From the NCBI GenBank assembly GCA_964649665.1, contig CAZYPU010000019.1, forward strand, positions 1 to 19,180: a stretch of DNA of 19,180 nucleotides. Reading direction: 5' to 3'. Position 1 is the stretch's first letter, and every line of letters begins with the position of its first letter. The position numbers were made by a program, and so were the translations under genes. Under the pieces are notes generated by a model that had not been told where the DNA came from, made no database searches, and saw nothing but the letters and a program-made list of their open reading frames with translations. Below are positions 1 to 7,044 of the stretch, one piece after another. The stretch is from CAZYPU01 sp964649665 (GTDB lineage: Bacteria > Omnitrophota > Gorgyraeia > JABMRN01 > RBG-13-46-9).

Positions 1-13
1 TTCCGCGCCTGAT

Positions 14-583
14 TTAATTTTGCCCATCTTCGATTAATTCGCAAAGAATGTGAATTATTAAAATATGCGCTTCCTGGATTCTCGGTGTGTTATCGGATTT
101 TACCACGATGCTTAAATCCGCAATTTGTTTTATTTTGCCGCCGCCTTTACCCGTAAGCGCAACTGTCAGGCACCCGGCGCGTTTCGCCTTTTTAAGGGCG
201 TAAATAACGTTTTTTGCCGTGCCGCTTGTCGATATTCCTACCGCGACGTCCCCTTTTTTCCCCAGCGCCTCGACCTGCCTTTTAAAACTTACGTCATAGC
301 CGTAGTCGTTCGAAAGGGCCGTGATTATCGAGGTATTCGCGGTGAGCGCAATCGCCGGCAGCGCTTTTCTTTCTTTCTTGAAACGGCCTACGAGCTCGGC
401 CGCCATGTGCTGGCTGTCTGAAGCGCTGCCGCCGTTGCCGAAGACAATAACTTTGCCGCCGTTTTTTAGGGCGAAAATTATTTTTGCGGCAACTTTTTCG
501 ATAAGGGCCGGGTTATCTTCGGTGAGAAGCGCCTTTTTGACGCCTACACTTTCCTCGATTAGCTGTTTTATTTTAGTGCGCAT
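14..583 (-). CDS. gmhA: Phosphoheptose (sedoheptulose-7-phosphate) isomerase, SIS domain
   Basis: Predicted to convert sedoheptulose 7-phosphate to D-glycero-manno-heptose 7-phosphate, the first step toward the ADP-heptose used in LPS inner core; cytosolic. The 189-residue protein is full length for GmhA and is essentially a single SIS domain. Visible family marks are GNGGSASDSQH (49-59), the likely catalytic Glu63, the phosphate-binding STSG (118-121), RIQEAH (168-173) and His178 in the place of the second catalytic residue. DiaA and other SIS proteins are related, but the RIQEAH stretch and the His favour GmhA. The ATG lies 9 nt after the pfk stop, preceded by a weak GAGAAG ribosome site, so it is probably translated from the operon transcript. 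Only 13 bases lie beyond its stop, so any following heptose kinase gene is out of view. Confidence 0.9.
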   Translation of the reverse strand: MRTKIKQLIEESVGVKKALLTEDNPALIEKVAAKIIFALKNGGKVIVFGNGGSASDSQHMAAELVGRFKKERKALPAIALTANTSIITALSNDYGYDVSFKRQVEALGKKGDVAVGISTSGTAKNVIYALKKAKRAGCLTVALTGKGGGKIKQIADLSIVVKSDNTPRIQEAHILIIHILCELIEDGQN

Positions 584-592
584 ACTTACTTC

Positions 593-1627
593 TCATCCGA
601 AAAATATCTTGGCAATGTCATAAAGGCCTTTGTCGACCGTTTTAAGCGTGCCGATTGCGTTTTCCAGCGGGACGCTTACTATTTTGTTGCCTTTAAGCGC
701 GACCATCTTTCCGAAATCGCCCTTCAATACAAGCTCGACGGCCTTCACGCCAAAGCGCGTCGCCAGGACCCTGTCAAAAGCGCTTGGGGTTCCGCCGCGC
801 TGGACGTGGCCAAGCACGGTTACACGCGTTTCGTATCCGGTACGTTTCTCGAGTTCCTTGCCGATCAGGTTACCTATGCCGCCGAGTAGAACATTCCCGA
901 ATGCGTCCTTTTTGTGGGTTTTCAGCATTAGGTCGTGTTTTTTCAATTTTGCGCCCTCGGCCACCACGACTAAGCTGAAATCCTTGCCTCTTGTGTGCCT
1001 CTTTTTTATAATCCCGCAGACCTCGTCCAGGTCGACCGGCACCTCGGGAATGAGTATGATATCGGCCCCGCCGGCAATTCCGGCATACGTGGCTATCCAG
1101 CCGGCGTGCCGGCCCATTATTTCCACGACCATTATGCGGTGGTGGCTTTCTGCGGTGGTGTGCAGGCGGTCTATGGCCTCGGTCGCGATGTTCACGGCCG
1201 TGTCAAAACCGAACGTGAAGTCCGTGCATGAGAGGTCATTGTCTATAGTCTTTGGCACTCCGACGATGCGCACGCCGTTTTTCGAAAGTTTGCATGCGGC
1301 GCCGAGAGTGTCGTCGCCGCCTATGACAATCAGCGCGTCCAGTTTGAGCGCGCGTAAATTTTTCTTAACCTTATCTACGTCGCCTTTGTTTTTATACGGA
1401 TTGGTGCGGCTCGTTCCCAATATCGTTCCGCCTTTCGGAAGGATCCCGGAAACGGAATCAAGGTCAAGCTTTATCCCCTCTTTTTTTATAAGGCCCTGCC
1501 AGCCGTTCCGTATCCCCGTTACCATGACGCCTTCATTGAGCGCTTTTCTTACGATGGCCCTTATTGTAGGGTTAAGGCCGGGGCAGTCGCCGCCGCCCGT
1601 CAGCACTCCGATTCTTTTTATCTTCAT
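593..1627 (-). CDS. pfp: 6-phosphofructokinase, group III, predicted pyrophosphate-dependent
   Basis: Phosphorylates fructose 6-phosphate at C1 in glycolysis; cytosolic. The 344 residues match the compact group III (mixed-substrate) PFK family. The nucleotide/phosphate loop GGGDCPGLN is at 11-19, GGDDT at 103-107, PKTIDND at 125-131, MGRHAGW at 171-177 and GHVQRGGTPSAFDR at 273-286. ATP-dependent enzymes normally have Gly at the second variable place of GGDGS and Gly before TIDND. Here these are Asp106 and Lys126, the pair known to favour pyrophosphate and to block ATP, so a PPi-linked, potentially reversible enzyme is inferred. A GAGGAG ribosome site lies 8 nt before the ATG. It follows amaP by 36 nt and precedes gmhA by 9 nt. 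Family assignment is firm; phosphoryl donor is a prediction from two residues. Confidence 0.93.
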   Translation of the reverse strand: MKIKRIGVLTGGGDCPGLNPTIRAIVRKALNEGVMVTGIRNGWQGLIKKEGIKLDLDSVSGILPKGGTILGTSRTNPYKNKGDVDKVKKNLRALKLDALIVIGGDDTLGAACKLSKNGVRIVGVPKTIDNDLSCTDFTFGFDTAVNIATEAIDRLHTTAESHHRIMVVEIMGRHAGWIATYAGIAGGADIILIPEVPVDLDEVCGIIKKRHTRGKDFSLVVVAEGAKLKKHDLMLKTHKKDAFGNVLLGGIGNLIGKELEKRTGYETRVTVLGHVQRGGTPSAFDRVLATRFGVKAVELVLKGDFGKMVALKGNKIVSVPLENAIGTLKTVDKGLYDIAKIFFG

Positions 1628-1663
1628 ACGCTTGTCTCCTCAGTTTTCGTTTTCGTCGTTATC

Positions 1664-2275
1664 TTAATCCACTCCCCGAAACGGCATGCGCCTTGAGGTG
1701 TCCTCGTGTTCTTTTACAGGCGCCGGCGCTTCGTTTTTTCCTTTATTACCAGAGGAGATTTTTATCACGTGGATTTTTATATTTATCGTCTCCTCCACTC
1801 CCAGTATCTCCTGGACTTTTGATTTGACGATAGCCTGTATCCTTTCGGTGGCCTGGGGTATGTTCGAGTCGGCGAATATCGTCGCCCGGCAGACCACATT
1901 GATGCCTTTCTTACTCGCGACGACATTTGCCCGGAGTTCCTTAACCCCCGTCAGGTGCTGCACGCTCTTTTTTATAAAATCCTCGATGGCTGTGAGCGAA
2001 ACTGTTACCTGGCCCTCCGGGTTTTCAAAAGCGATTGTCTTTTCCGATTGCATGCGGCTTAAGTTGAAGTGCGCCATCAAAAGCCCCGCGATGACAAACG
2101 CGGCTCCGATTATCCCGAAGATAAGTTTTACGTTGGGCTGAGTGTAAGTATAATTTACCGCCTTGACCAATGCATCCGGCGAGAAGAAATTGAACGCCAT
2201 TAAGAGAAGCGAGCATCCCACCGCGAGAAATATCAGCGTGTACAGTATAACCGTAAGTCCCCTTAGAAATCGCAT
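1664..2275 (-). CDS. amaP: AmaP-like membrane protein with Asp23/Gls24-type C-terminal region
   Basis: A 203-residue protein with two predicted membrane helices (about 6-30 and 49-70) followed by a soluble region (about 75-175) resembling the Asp23/Gls24 (DUF322) fold, then a charged tail. In Firmicutes, AmaP anchors the alkaline shock protein Asp23 to the membrane; a similar scaffold role is only an inference here. No separate asp23 gene is in the window, so the domain may act alone or with a partner elsewhere. One base separates the accC stop from its ATG, and a strong GGAGG ribosome site 5 nt upstream lies inside the end of accC, indicating tight translational coupling. Its place after accBC in the operon is seen directly; any link to fatty-acid synthesis is unproven. 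Confidence 0.75.
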   Translation of the reverse strand: MRFLRGLTVILYTLIFLAVGCSLLLMAFNFFSPDALVKAVNYTYTQPNVKLIFGIIGAAFVIAGLLMAHFNLSRMQSEKTIAFENPEGQVTVSLTAIEDFIKKSVQHLTGVKELRANVVASKKGINVVCRATIFADSNIPQATERIQAIVKSKVQEILGVEETINIKIHVIKISSGNKGKNEAPAPVKEHEDTSRRMPFRGVD

Positions 2276-2276
2276 T

Positions 2277-3632
2277 TTACCCTCCTTTTTTCTTCTCCAG
2301 CATTTTGTTCGCGAAAGCCGTGGAATATTTTCCCCTAAAAAACGACGGGTCCGCCAGGACCTCCCTGTGAAAAGGGATGGTTGTTTTTACGGGTGCGACA
2401 ATGAATTCTTCCAGGGCGCGCCGCATAACGTAAATCGCCTGTTTTCTCGTGTCGGCATAGGAAATAAGTTTGGCGATCATGGAATCGTAATACGGGGATA
2501 TCTCGTAGTCGGCGTATATGTGCGTATCCACCCTTACGCCGGGACCGCCGGGCAGGTTAAGAGATGCGATTTTGCCCGGGCACGGCCGGAAATCGTGTTC
2601 CGGGTCTTCGGCGTAGACGCGACACTCGATAGCACTGCCCTTAAAAGTTACGTTGTCCTGTTTTATCTTGAGTTTTTCGCCGGAGGCGATCCTTATCTGC
2701 TCTTTTACGATATCTATGCCTGTGATCATCTCCGTTACAGGGTGCTCTACCTGGACACGCGTATTCATTTCCATAAAGTAAAAATTATTGCTTTTGTCGA
2801 GCAGGAATTCGATGGTGCCGGCATTTTGGTAGCCGATCGATTTGGCGCATTTTATCGCCAGCTCCCCCATCCGCTTTCTCAGCTTATTGTCAATGGCGGG
2901 AGAAGGCGATTCCTCTATAAGTTTTTGATGGCGCCTCTGAATCGTGCAGTCCCGTTCCCCAAGGTGTATTATATGGCCGTGGGAATCGCCAAGGAGCTGG
3001 ATCTCGATGTGGCGGGGTGAGTCGATATATTGCTCGATATAGACATCCGGACTTCCGAATGCGGCCTCCGCCTCCCGCTGCGCCGTGAGAAACGCGCTCA
3101 CGAGCCGAACGTCGTTGTGGCATACACGCATTCCCTTGCCGCCCCCGCCGAGAGCCGCCTTTATTATGACGGGGTATTTTACCTTCTTGGCGACTTTGAG
3201 CGCTTCTTCTTTTGTTTTAACAAGGCTTGTGCTGCCCAGAATGGTCGGCAGGCCCGCCTTTCTGGCAACCTGCTTGGCCGACATTTTGTCGCCCATAAGG
3301 CGTATGTTCTCGGCCGTCGGACCTATGAATTTTATCTGGCAAGATTCGCATATTTCCGCGAAGTGCGCGTCTTCGGCGAGGAATCCGTAGCCCGGATGCA
3401 CGGCTTCAACGTCTGTTATTTCCGCGGCGCTTATTATGCTGGGAATATTCAGATAGCTGTCGCTTGCCGGCGCCTTTCCTATGCATACGGTTTCGTCCGC
3501 AAGCTTCACATGGAGGGAATCCGCGTCGATCTCCGAAAAAACCGCGACCGTGCTTATCCCGAGTTCCTTGCAGGCCCGGATCACGCGAACGGCCACTTCA
3601 CCGCGGTTTGCTATCAGTATCTTAGAAAACAT
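2277..3632 (-). CDS. accC: Acetyl-CoA carboxylase, biotin carboxylase subunit
   Basis: Carboxylates the biotin on AccB using ATP and bicarbonate, the first half-reaction of acetyl-CoA carboxylase in fatty-acid synthesis. At 451 residues it is the usual length for stand-alone AccC. The pre-ATP-grasp start (FSKILIANRGEVAVRVIRA, 2-20), the glycine loop GGGGKG (162-167), RDCTIQRRHQK (227-237) and the ATP-grasp metal/substrate motif EMNTRVQVEHPVTE (288-301) are all intact, with the C-terminal biotin carboxylase domain following. It lies downstream of accB but is separated from it by 134 nt holding a palindromic repeat. Its ATG is preceded by AAGGA only 2-3 nt away, a cramped ribosome site. The carboxyltransferase genes accA and accD are not in the window. 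Confidence 0.97.
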   Translation of the reverse strand: MFSKILIANRGEVAVRVIRACKELGISTVAVFSEIDADSLHVKLADETVCIGKAPASDSYLNIPSIISAAEITDVEAVHPGYGFLAEDAHFAEICESCQIKFIGPTAENIRLMGDKMSAKQVARKAGLPTILGSTSLVKTKEEALKVAKKVKYPVIIKAALGGGGKGMRVCHNDVRLVSAFLTAQREAEAAFGSPDVYIEQYIDSPRHIEIQLLGDSHGHIIHLGERDCTIQRRHQKLIEESPSPAIDNKLRKRMGELAIKCAKSIGYQNAGTIEFLLDKSNNFYFMEMNTRVQVEHPVTEMITGIDIVKEQIRIASGEKLKIKQDNVTFKGSAIECRVYAEDPEHDFRPCPGKIASLNLPGGPGVRVDTHIYADYEISPYYDSMIAKLISYADTRKQAIYVMRRALEEFIVAPVKTTIPFHREVLADPSFFRGKYSTAFANKMLEKKKGG

Positions 3633-3642
3633 ATTCCTTACC

Positions 3643-3755
3643 CGTCATTGCGAGGAGCCATGAACTTGTCGAAGGGCGACGAAGCAATCTCAAAAAAGGA
3701 TTGCTTCGCTCCGGAGTTTACCCTGAGCGACAGCGAAGGGGGGCTCGCAATAACA
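3643..3755. repeat. 113-bp palindromic intergenic repeat between accB and accC
   Basis: The ends are near-identical inverted repeats, CGTCATTGCGAG (3643-3654) and CTCGCAATAACA (3744-3755), pairing at 10 of 12 positions. Inside, GAAGCAATC and GATTGCTTC form a second hairpin around an A-rich loop, and two smaller motifs of the form TTGTCGAAGGG / CGACAGCGAAGGG follow. The pattern matches the 'TCATTGCGAG...gaagcaatc...gattgcttc' class of dispersed repeats common in many bacterial genomes. It fills almost all of the accB-accC spacer, so it would be transcribed with the operon and could fold in the mRNA just ahead of the accC start. No target duplication was seen. Confidence 0.8.
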
Positions 3756-3766
3756 TTTAATTTAAA

Positions 3767-4207
3767 TTAGCTCGGCTCTACGAGAAACATTGCCTGCCCG
3801 AACTCAAGCGGCCCGCCGTTTTCGGCCAGTACATCGACAATTTTCCCTTTAATCTCCGATTTTATTTCGTTCATGAGTTTCATGGCCTCAATGATGCAGA
3901 GGACGTCGCCTTCATTTACCCGGTTCCCTACATCAACAAAAGGCTTGGCGTCCGGCCCGGGCGAGCGGTAAAACGTGCCCACCATAGGCGCCTTGATTTC
4001 CACCACATTTTTGGCGCCCTCTTTTTCCGCCGGCGGGACTTCGCCGGCCGGCGTTAATACCGGCGAGGCTATCCGAACGGACCTCTCAATTTCCCCGCTG
4101 AGACCTTTCCTGAGATGGATTTTTACCCCTTCTTCTTCAACGCTGATTTCCGTGAGGTTATGTTTTTCCATCAACCGTATAACTTCCTCGATTTTTTTTA
4201 TGTTCAT
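3767..4207 (-). CDS. accB: Acetyl-CoA carboxylase, biotin carboxyl carrier protein
   Basis: Carries the covalently bound biotin that shuttles carboxyl groups between AccC and the carboxyltransferase. The 146-residue protein has the usual two parts: an N-terminal helical segment (1-35) that binds AccC, a Pro/Ala-rich linker (about 48-66) and a C-terminal biotinyl domain (about 70-145). EAMKLMNEI (107-115) contains the biotin acceptor Lys110. The acetyl-CoA-carboxylase-type 'thumb' region PMVGTFYRSPGPDAKPFV is present, which separates it from carriers of other carboxylases. A GAGGGG ribosome site lies 6 nt before the ATG. It follows efp after a 64-nt spacer with a hairpin. Confidence 0.96.
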   Translation of the reverse strand: MNIKKIEEVIRLMEKHNLTEISVEEEGVKIHLRKGLSGEIERSVRIASPVLTPAGEVPPAEKEGAKNVVEIKAPMVGTFYRSPGPDAKPFVDVGNRVNEGDVLCIIEAMKLMNEIKSEIKGKIVDVLAENGGPLEFGQAMFLVEPS

Positions 4208-4226
4208 TTTTCACCCCTCTAAAATC

Positions 4227-4267
4227 AGCCACATGACTTACGTCGCTTCGCTCCGTAAGTCATGGCT
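4227..4267. repeat. Hairpin in the efp-accB spacer
   Basis: CATGACTTACG (4232-4242) and CGTAAGTCATG (4254-4264) are a perfect 11-bp inverted repeat around an 11-nt loop, extended by AGCC/GGCT with a two-base bulge. No T-run follows on the minus strand, so it does not look like a standard intrinsic terminator. It could stabilise or process the mRNA between efp and accB, or be a small dispersed repeat; its loop TCGCTTCGCTC resembles part of the 3643-3755 element. Confidence 0.7.
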
Positions 4268-4271
4268 TCAT

Positions 4272-4829
4272 TTACGCGCGGCCGGCGTAATCACCCGTCC
4301 GCGTGTCAATCTTGATCGTATTGTCTGTGTTTACAAAAAGAGGCACCCTTACGGCCACGCCTGTTTCTAAAGTTGCCGGCTTTGATCCGCTCTTGGCGGT
4401 GTCGCCCTTCATGCCCGGCTCCGTATATGTAACCTTAAGAGTAACAAACGAGGGAAGCGTTACAGCGATTATCGAATCCTTGTGAAAAGAAGCGGTGACC
4501 TCCATGCCGTCTTTCAGGAATCTTGAGTTTTCACCGATTAAGTCCTCGCTTACGGCAAGCTGATCATATGTTGTCTGGTTCATGAAATGGTAAGCCGAAT
4601 GGTCCTTGTACAGGTACTGCATTTTCCTCTCTTCGATAAAGGCCTGCGGGAAACTGTCCTGGGGTCTTAGTGTTTTCTCGATAATTGAGCCGTTTTGCAG
4701 GTTTTTCATCTTTGCCCTGACGAAAGCGCCGCCCTTGCCGGGCTTTATGTGCTGGGCGCCCATCACAAGGTAGAGGCGCTTATCCATTTCTACAATAAGA
4801 CCGCCCTTGAACTGACGCGCGGTAATCAT
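4272..4829 (-). CDS. efp: Translation elongation factor P
   Basis: Binds the ribosome between the P and E sites and relieves stalling at polyproline stretches. The 185-residue length and three-domain layout are standard. KPGKGGAF (29-36) carries Lys32 at the tip of domain I, the position that is modified in lysine-type EF-P, so a modified-lysine rather than arginine-rhamnose type is predicted; no modification gene is in the window. The C-terminal signature is present as GDTAKSGSKPATLETG followed by VRVPLFVNTDNTIKIDTRTGDY. The ATG overlaps the upstream peptidase stop as ATGA, indicating coupled translation. The aroQ-peptidase-efp-accB-accC order is a widely conserved neighbourhood. Confidence 0.97.
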   Translation of the reverse strand: MITARQFKGGLIVEMDKRLYLVMGAQHIKPGKGGAFVRAKMKNLQNGSIIEKTLRPQDSFPQAFIEERKMQYLYKDHSAYHFMNQTTYDQLAVSEDLIGENSRFLKDGMEVTASFHKDSIIAVTLPSFVTLKVTYTEPGMKGDTAKSGSKPATLETGVAVRVPLFVNTDNTIKIDTRTGDYAGRA

Positions 4830-5485
4830 CTGGTCAGCACCCGAGCGCCTTTTCTTTTTACCATGACCATATCTTCTATCCTGACCCCGCCCCGTTTTTT
4901 AATGTAAAGCCCCGGCTCGATCGTGATAACAGTGCGCTCCTTGAGGATGCGCTTATTTTTTTCCGAGAGTTTCGGGCCTTCATGGATTTTTTTGCCTATG
5001 CCGTGCCCGAGTGAATGCATGATGTATTGCCCCAGGCCTGCCTTTTTTATGTAATCGTGAACCCCGCCTACGAAATCCGATATTCTAATGCCGGGCCTCA
5101 CCTTTTGTACGGCCATTTTGTGAGCGGTCTCTACGACGCCGTAGAGACGACGCATCGTGGAATCCGCCTTACCCATCATGATGGTCCGCGTCATATCCGA
5201 ATGGTAGCCCCTGTAAATCACGCCGAAATCAACCACGACCGCATCCTTCGATCGGATTTTTCTTTCCGTTACCTTCGCGTGCGGTTTTGCGGCGTTTGGG
5301 CCGCTTGCGACAATTGTCCTGAAGGACCGCTTAAGACCTTTTTTTCTAATGATGCCCTCTATGCTGCGGGCGATTTCAATCTCGCGCGCGCCCGGCCTTA
5401 CCTCTTTGGCTACGACGCGGTATATGGCGCTTGTTATTTTAGCCGCTTTCGCAAGATATTTTATTTCTTTCGCGCTCTTAAGCAT
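4826..5485 (-). CDS. Stand-alone M24 metallopeptidase (Xaa-Pro aminopeptidase type)
   Basis: Predicted cytosolic aminopeptidase of the M24B (PepP/PepQ) group. All five metal ligands of the pita-bread fold are in place: Asp86, Asp97, His161, Glu190 and Glu204, plus His69 in ASGPNAAKPHA. GHGIG followed by HEGPKLS points to the Xaa-Pro/Xaa-Pro-dipeptidase group rather than methionine aminopeptidase. At 219 residues it lacks the usual N-terminal creatinase-like domain (relatives are about 350 residues). It begins exactly where the catalytic domain normally starts, with KSAKEIKYLAKAAKIT. The ATG overlaps the end of aroQ by 8 nt, so there is no room for a lost upstream half. It overlaps efp by 4 nt. 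Confidence 0.88.
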   Translation of the reverse strand: MLKSAKEIKYLAKAAKITSAIYRVVAKEVRPGAREIEIARSIEGIIRKKGLKRSFRTIVASGPNAAKPHAKVTERKIRSKDAVVVDFGVIYRGYHSDMTRTIMMGKADSTMRRLYGVVETAHKMAVQKVRPGIRISDFVGGVHDYIKKAGLGQYIMHSLGHGIGKKIHEGPKLSEKNKRILKERTVITIEPGLYIKKRGGVRIEDMVMVKRKGARVLTR

Positions 5486-5927
5486 TTTTCTTTTTTAAAA
5501 GCTCGATCGCAGCCTCGAGCCCCAGGACGTAGCTTGTCTTGCCGAAACCCGTAACCTGCCCTTTCGCAACCGGCGCAATAAGCGAGGTATGCCTGAACTC
5601 TTCCCTGGAATATATATTCGAGAGATGCGCCTCGACCGTCGGTATGCCGCAGGCCGCTATGGCGTCCCGTATGGCAATGCTCGTGTGCGTGTAGGCGGCC
5701 GGATTAATCAAAATAGCGCCTATCCCGCTTGACTTCGCTTTTCCGATTACGTCGACGATTTCGCCTTCATGGTTGGACTGCATGATTTCAATCCCGATCT
5801 TTTTTTTACCGGCAGCACTGCGCAATTCTTTATTGATTTCGTCAATGGTGACCTTGCCGTAGATCCCTACCTCCCTTGTGCCGAGCAGGTTAAGGTTCGG
5901 CCCGTGTATGACGAGTATTTTTGACAT
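5478..5927 (-). CDS. aroQ: 3-dehydroquinate dehydratase, type II
   Basis: Dehydrates 3-dehydroquinate to 3-dehydroshikimate in the shikimate pathway for aromatic amino acids. The 149-residue protein has the type II signature: HGPNLNLLGTRE near the N-terminus, Tyr23 as the likely catalytic base, INPAAYTHTSIAIRDAI for substrate binding, and EAHLSNIYSREEFRHTS containing the catalytic His. A GTG two codons upstream (5933) is possible, but the GGAGG ribosome site at 5934-5938 touches it directly and is 6 nt from the ATG at 5927, so the ATG is preferred. That ribosome site abuts the stop codon of the upstream membrane protein gene. Confidence 0.96.
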   Translation of the reverse strand: MSKILVIHGPNLNLLGTREVGIYGKVTIDEINKELRSAAGKKKIGIEIMQSNHEGEIVDVIGKAKSSGIGAILINPAAYTHTSIAIRDAIAACGIPTVEAHLSNIYSREEFRHTSLIAPVAKGQVTGFGKTSYVLGLEAAIELLKKKNA

Positions 5928-5938
5928 ACGCACCCTCC

Positions 5939-6919
5939 CTAAATACTGTACGGTTGTAATTTTGTTATTTCTGCGCGGCCCATCTTAAACTGCGCCGCGG
6001 ACACATATATTAACGCTCCGATCAGGCTCGTGATAAGAAGCGTTGCTAACAGTAATATGCTTACGGAAAATGCGTTATCGCTGCCGAGGAGCGGCCCGAA
6101 AAGTACCACGAACGCGCTCTCTCGGATTCCCAGTCCTCCAAGCGACGGCAGCATGCTTACCAAACTCACTATGGGCATGATGAGAAAGACCGACACGAGC
6201 CGGAGATCCGCGCCCAGCGATTTTGCAAGAAGATATACGACGGAAAAATACAGGACCTGCGCTATTAGCGAAACGCCTGTCACGGCGCAAATCAGCGCTT
6301 TTTTCTTCCGGTATTCGTGTACGGCCATGTAAGCCTTGGAAAGGCGTCCGCCGATACCCCAGAGCTTGAACCTCGAGAGCCCGTTAAGTATCAGTTTCGC
6401 GGCCGACGGGTTAAGCATGACGAAAAGGCCCGTTATGCCCCCCAGCGCGAAAATAAGCACGATTTTCTTGAGCGCGCCGTCTATGTTTTCCCGGGATAGA
6501 AACAGCGCGACGACCGCTATCAGGCCGAATGAAATAATGCCGATAAAGCGGTCCATAAAGACCGCGATAAACGATTTTGCGGTTTCTTTCGTCTGCTGAT
6601 TCACGTAGTAGGCTTTCACGATGTCCCCGCCGACGGCCGTCGGCATAAAGTTGTTAAAGAAAAATCCTATGAAAGAAAGCTGGATCACCCTCCCGAAGGG
6701 TATGCGCAGATTCTCGCCGACGAACAAAAGCTGCAGTCTGAACGAGATAGTGGCCACGTTAACGATAAATAAAAGCGCCGCTAAGGCGAAGAGTAAAGGC
6801 TGTGTTTTCGCGATAGTGCTTCCTATGCGCGGCAGGCGCGCGCGCATGCTCCACAGCAGAAACGCGATCAGCCCGATACTCACAAACACGCGTAAAAAAG
6901 CGAAAATCCGACCTTTCAT
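5939..6919 (-). CDS. LPG-synthase-TM / UPF0104 family polytopic membrane protein
   Basis: A 326-residue inner-membrane protein with about eight hydrophobic segments. It belongs to the family named for the membrane part of lysylphosphatidylglycerol synthases (MprF, AglD-like). Family marks are NNFMPTAVGGDIVKAYYV (89-106), FMDRFIGI (121-128) and LPSLGGLGIRESAF in the C-terminal third. It lacks the soluble aminoacyl-transferase domain of MprF, so it is not a lysyl transferase; members are thought to flip or move lipids or lipid-linked sugars, and the substrate here cannot be told. It is the first gene of the housekeeping operon. No ribosome site precedes the ATG, and a promoter -10 box ends only 10 nt upstream, so a near-leaderless mRNA is likely. 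Confidence 0.82.
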   Translation of the reverse strand: MKGRIFAFLRVFVSIGLIAFLLWSMRARLPRIGSTIAKTQPLLFALAALLFIVNVATISFRLQLLFVGENLRIPFGRVIQLSFIGFFFNNFMPTAVGGDIVKAYYVNQQTKETAKSFIAVFMDRFIGIISFGLIAVVALFLSRENIDGALKKIVLIFALGGITGLFVMLNPSAAKLILNGLSRFKLWGIGGRLSKAYMAVHEYRKKKALICAVTGVSLIAQVLYFSVVYLLAKSLGADLRLVSVFLIMPIVSLVSMLPSLGGLGIRESAFVVLFGPLLGSDNAFSVSILLLATLLITSLIGALIYVSAAQFKMGRAEITKLQPYSI

Positions 6920-6929
6920 GATAGCGATT

Positions 6930-6958
6930 AATATAGCATAATTAGTCTAATTAGTAAA
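6930..6958 (-). promoter_or_regulatory. Sigma70-type promoter for the flippase-aroQ-efp-acc operon
   Basis: On the minus strand TTTACT (6958-6953) and TATATT (6935-6930) are separated by 17 nt, matching the consensus at 4/6 and 5/6 positions. The -10 box ends 10 nt before the ATG at 6919, so transcription would start about 3-4 nt before the start codon. The spacer is AT-rich and contains the small palindrome ATTAGTCTAAT. Confidence 0.65.
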
Positions 6959-7011
6959 GCGAAAATGGGCAGGCGTTTCCGGCCGGCAGCTGATGAGTAG
7001 GCGCCCTTCTA

Positions 7012-7040
7012 AAGCTTAAGGTGCCTGGCACCTTAAGCTT
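7012..7040. repeat. Perfect 29-bp palindrome with GGTGCC core after rmuC
   Basis: Arms AAGCTTAAGGTGCC (7012-7025) and GGCACCTTAAGCTT (7027-7040) are perfectly complementary around one central T. It starts 4 nt after the rmuC stop codon. No T-run follows on the minus strand, so a canonical terminator is not supported, though a stop for the rmuC transcript by other means is possible. The GGTGCCTGGCACC core recurs at 12449-12504 and 18353-18420. Confidence 0.85.
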
Positions 7041-7044
7041 ATGT

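Noticed and set aside
7012..7040. Intrinsic terminator for rmuC
   Set aside because: The stem is perfect but the loop would be a single base and no T-run follows on the minus strand, so it is listed as a palindrome only.
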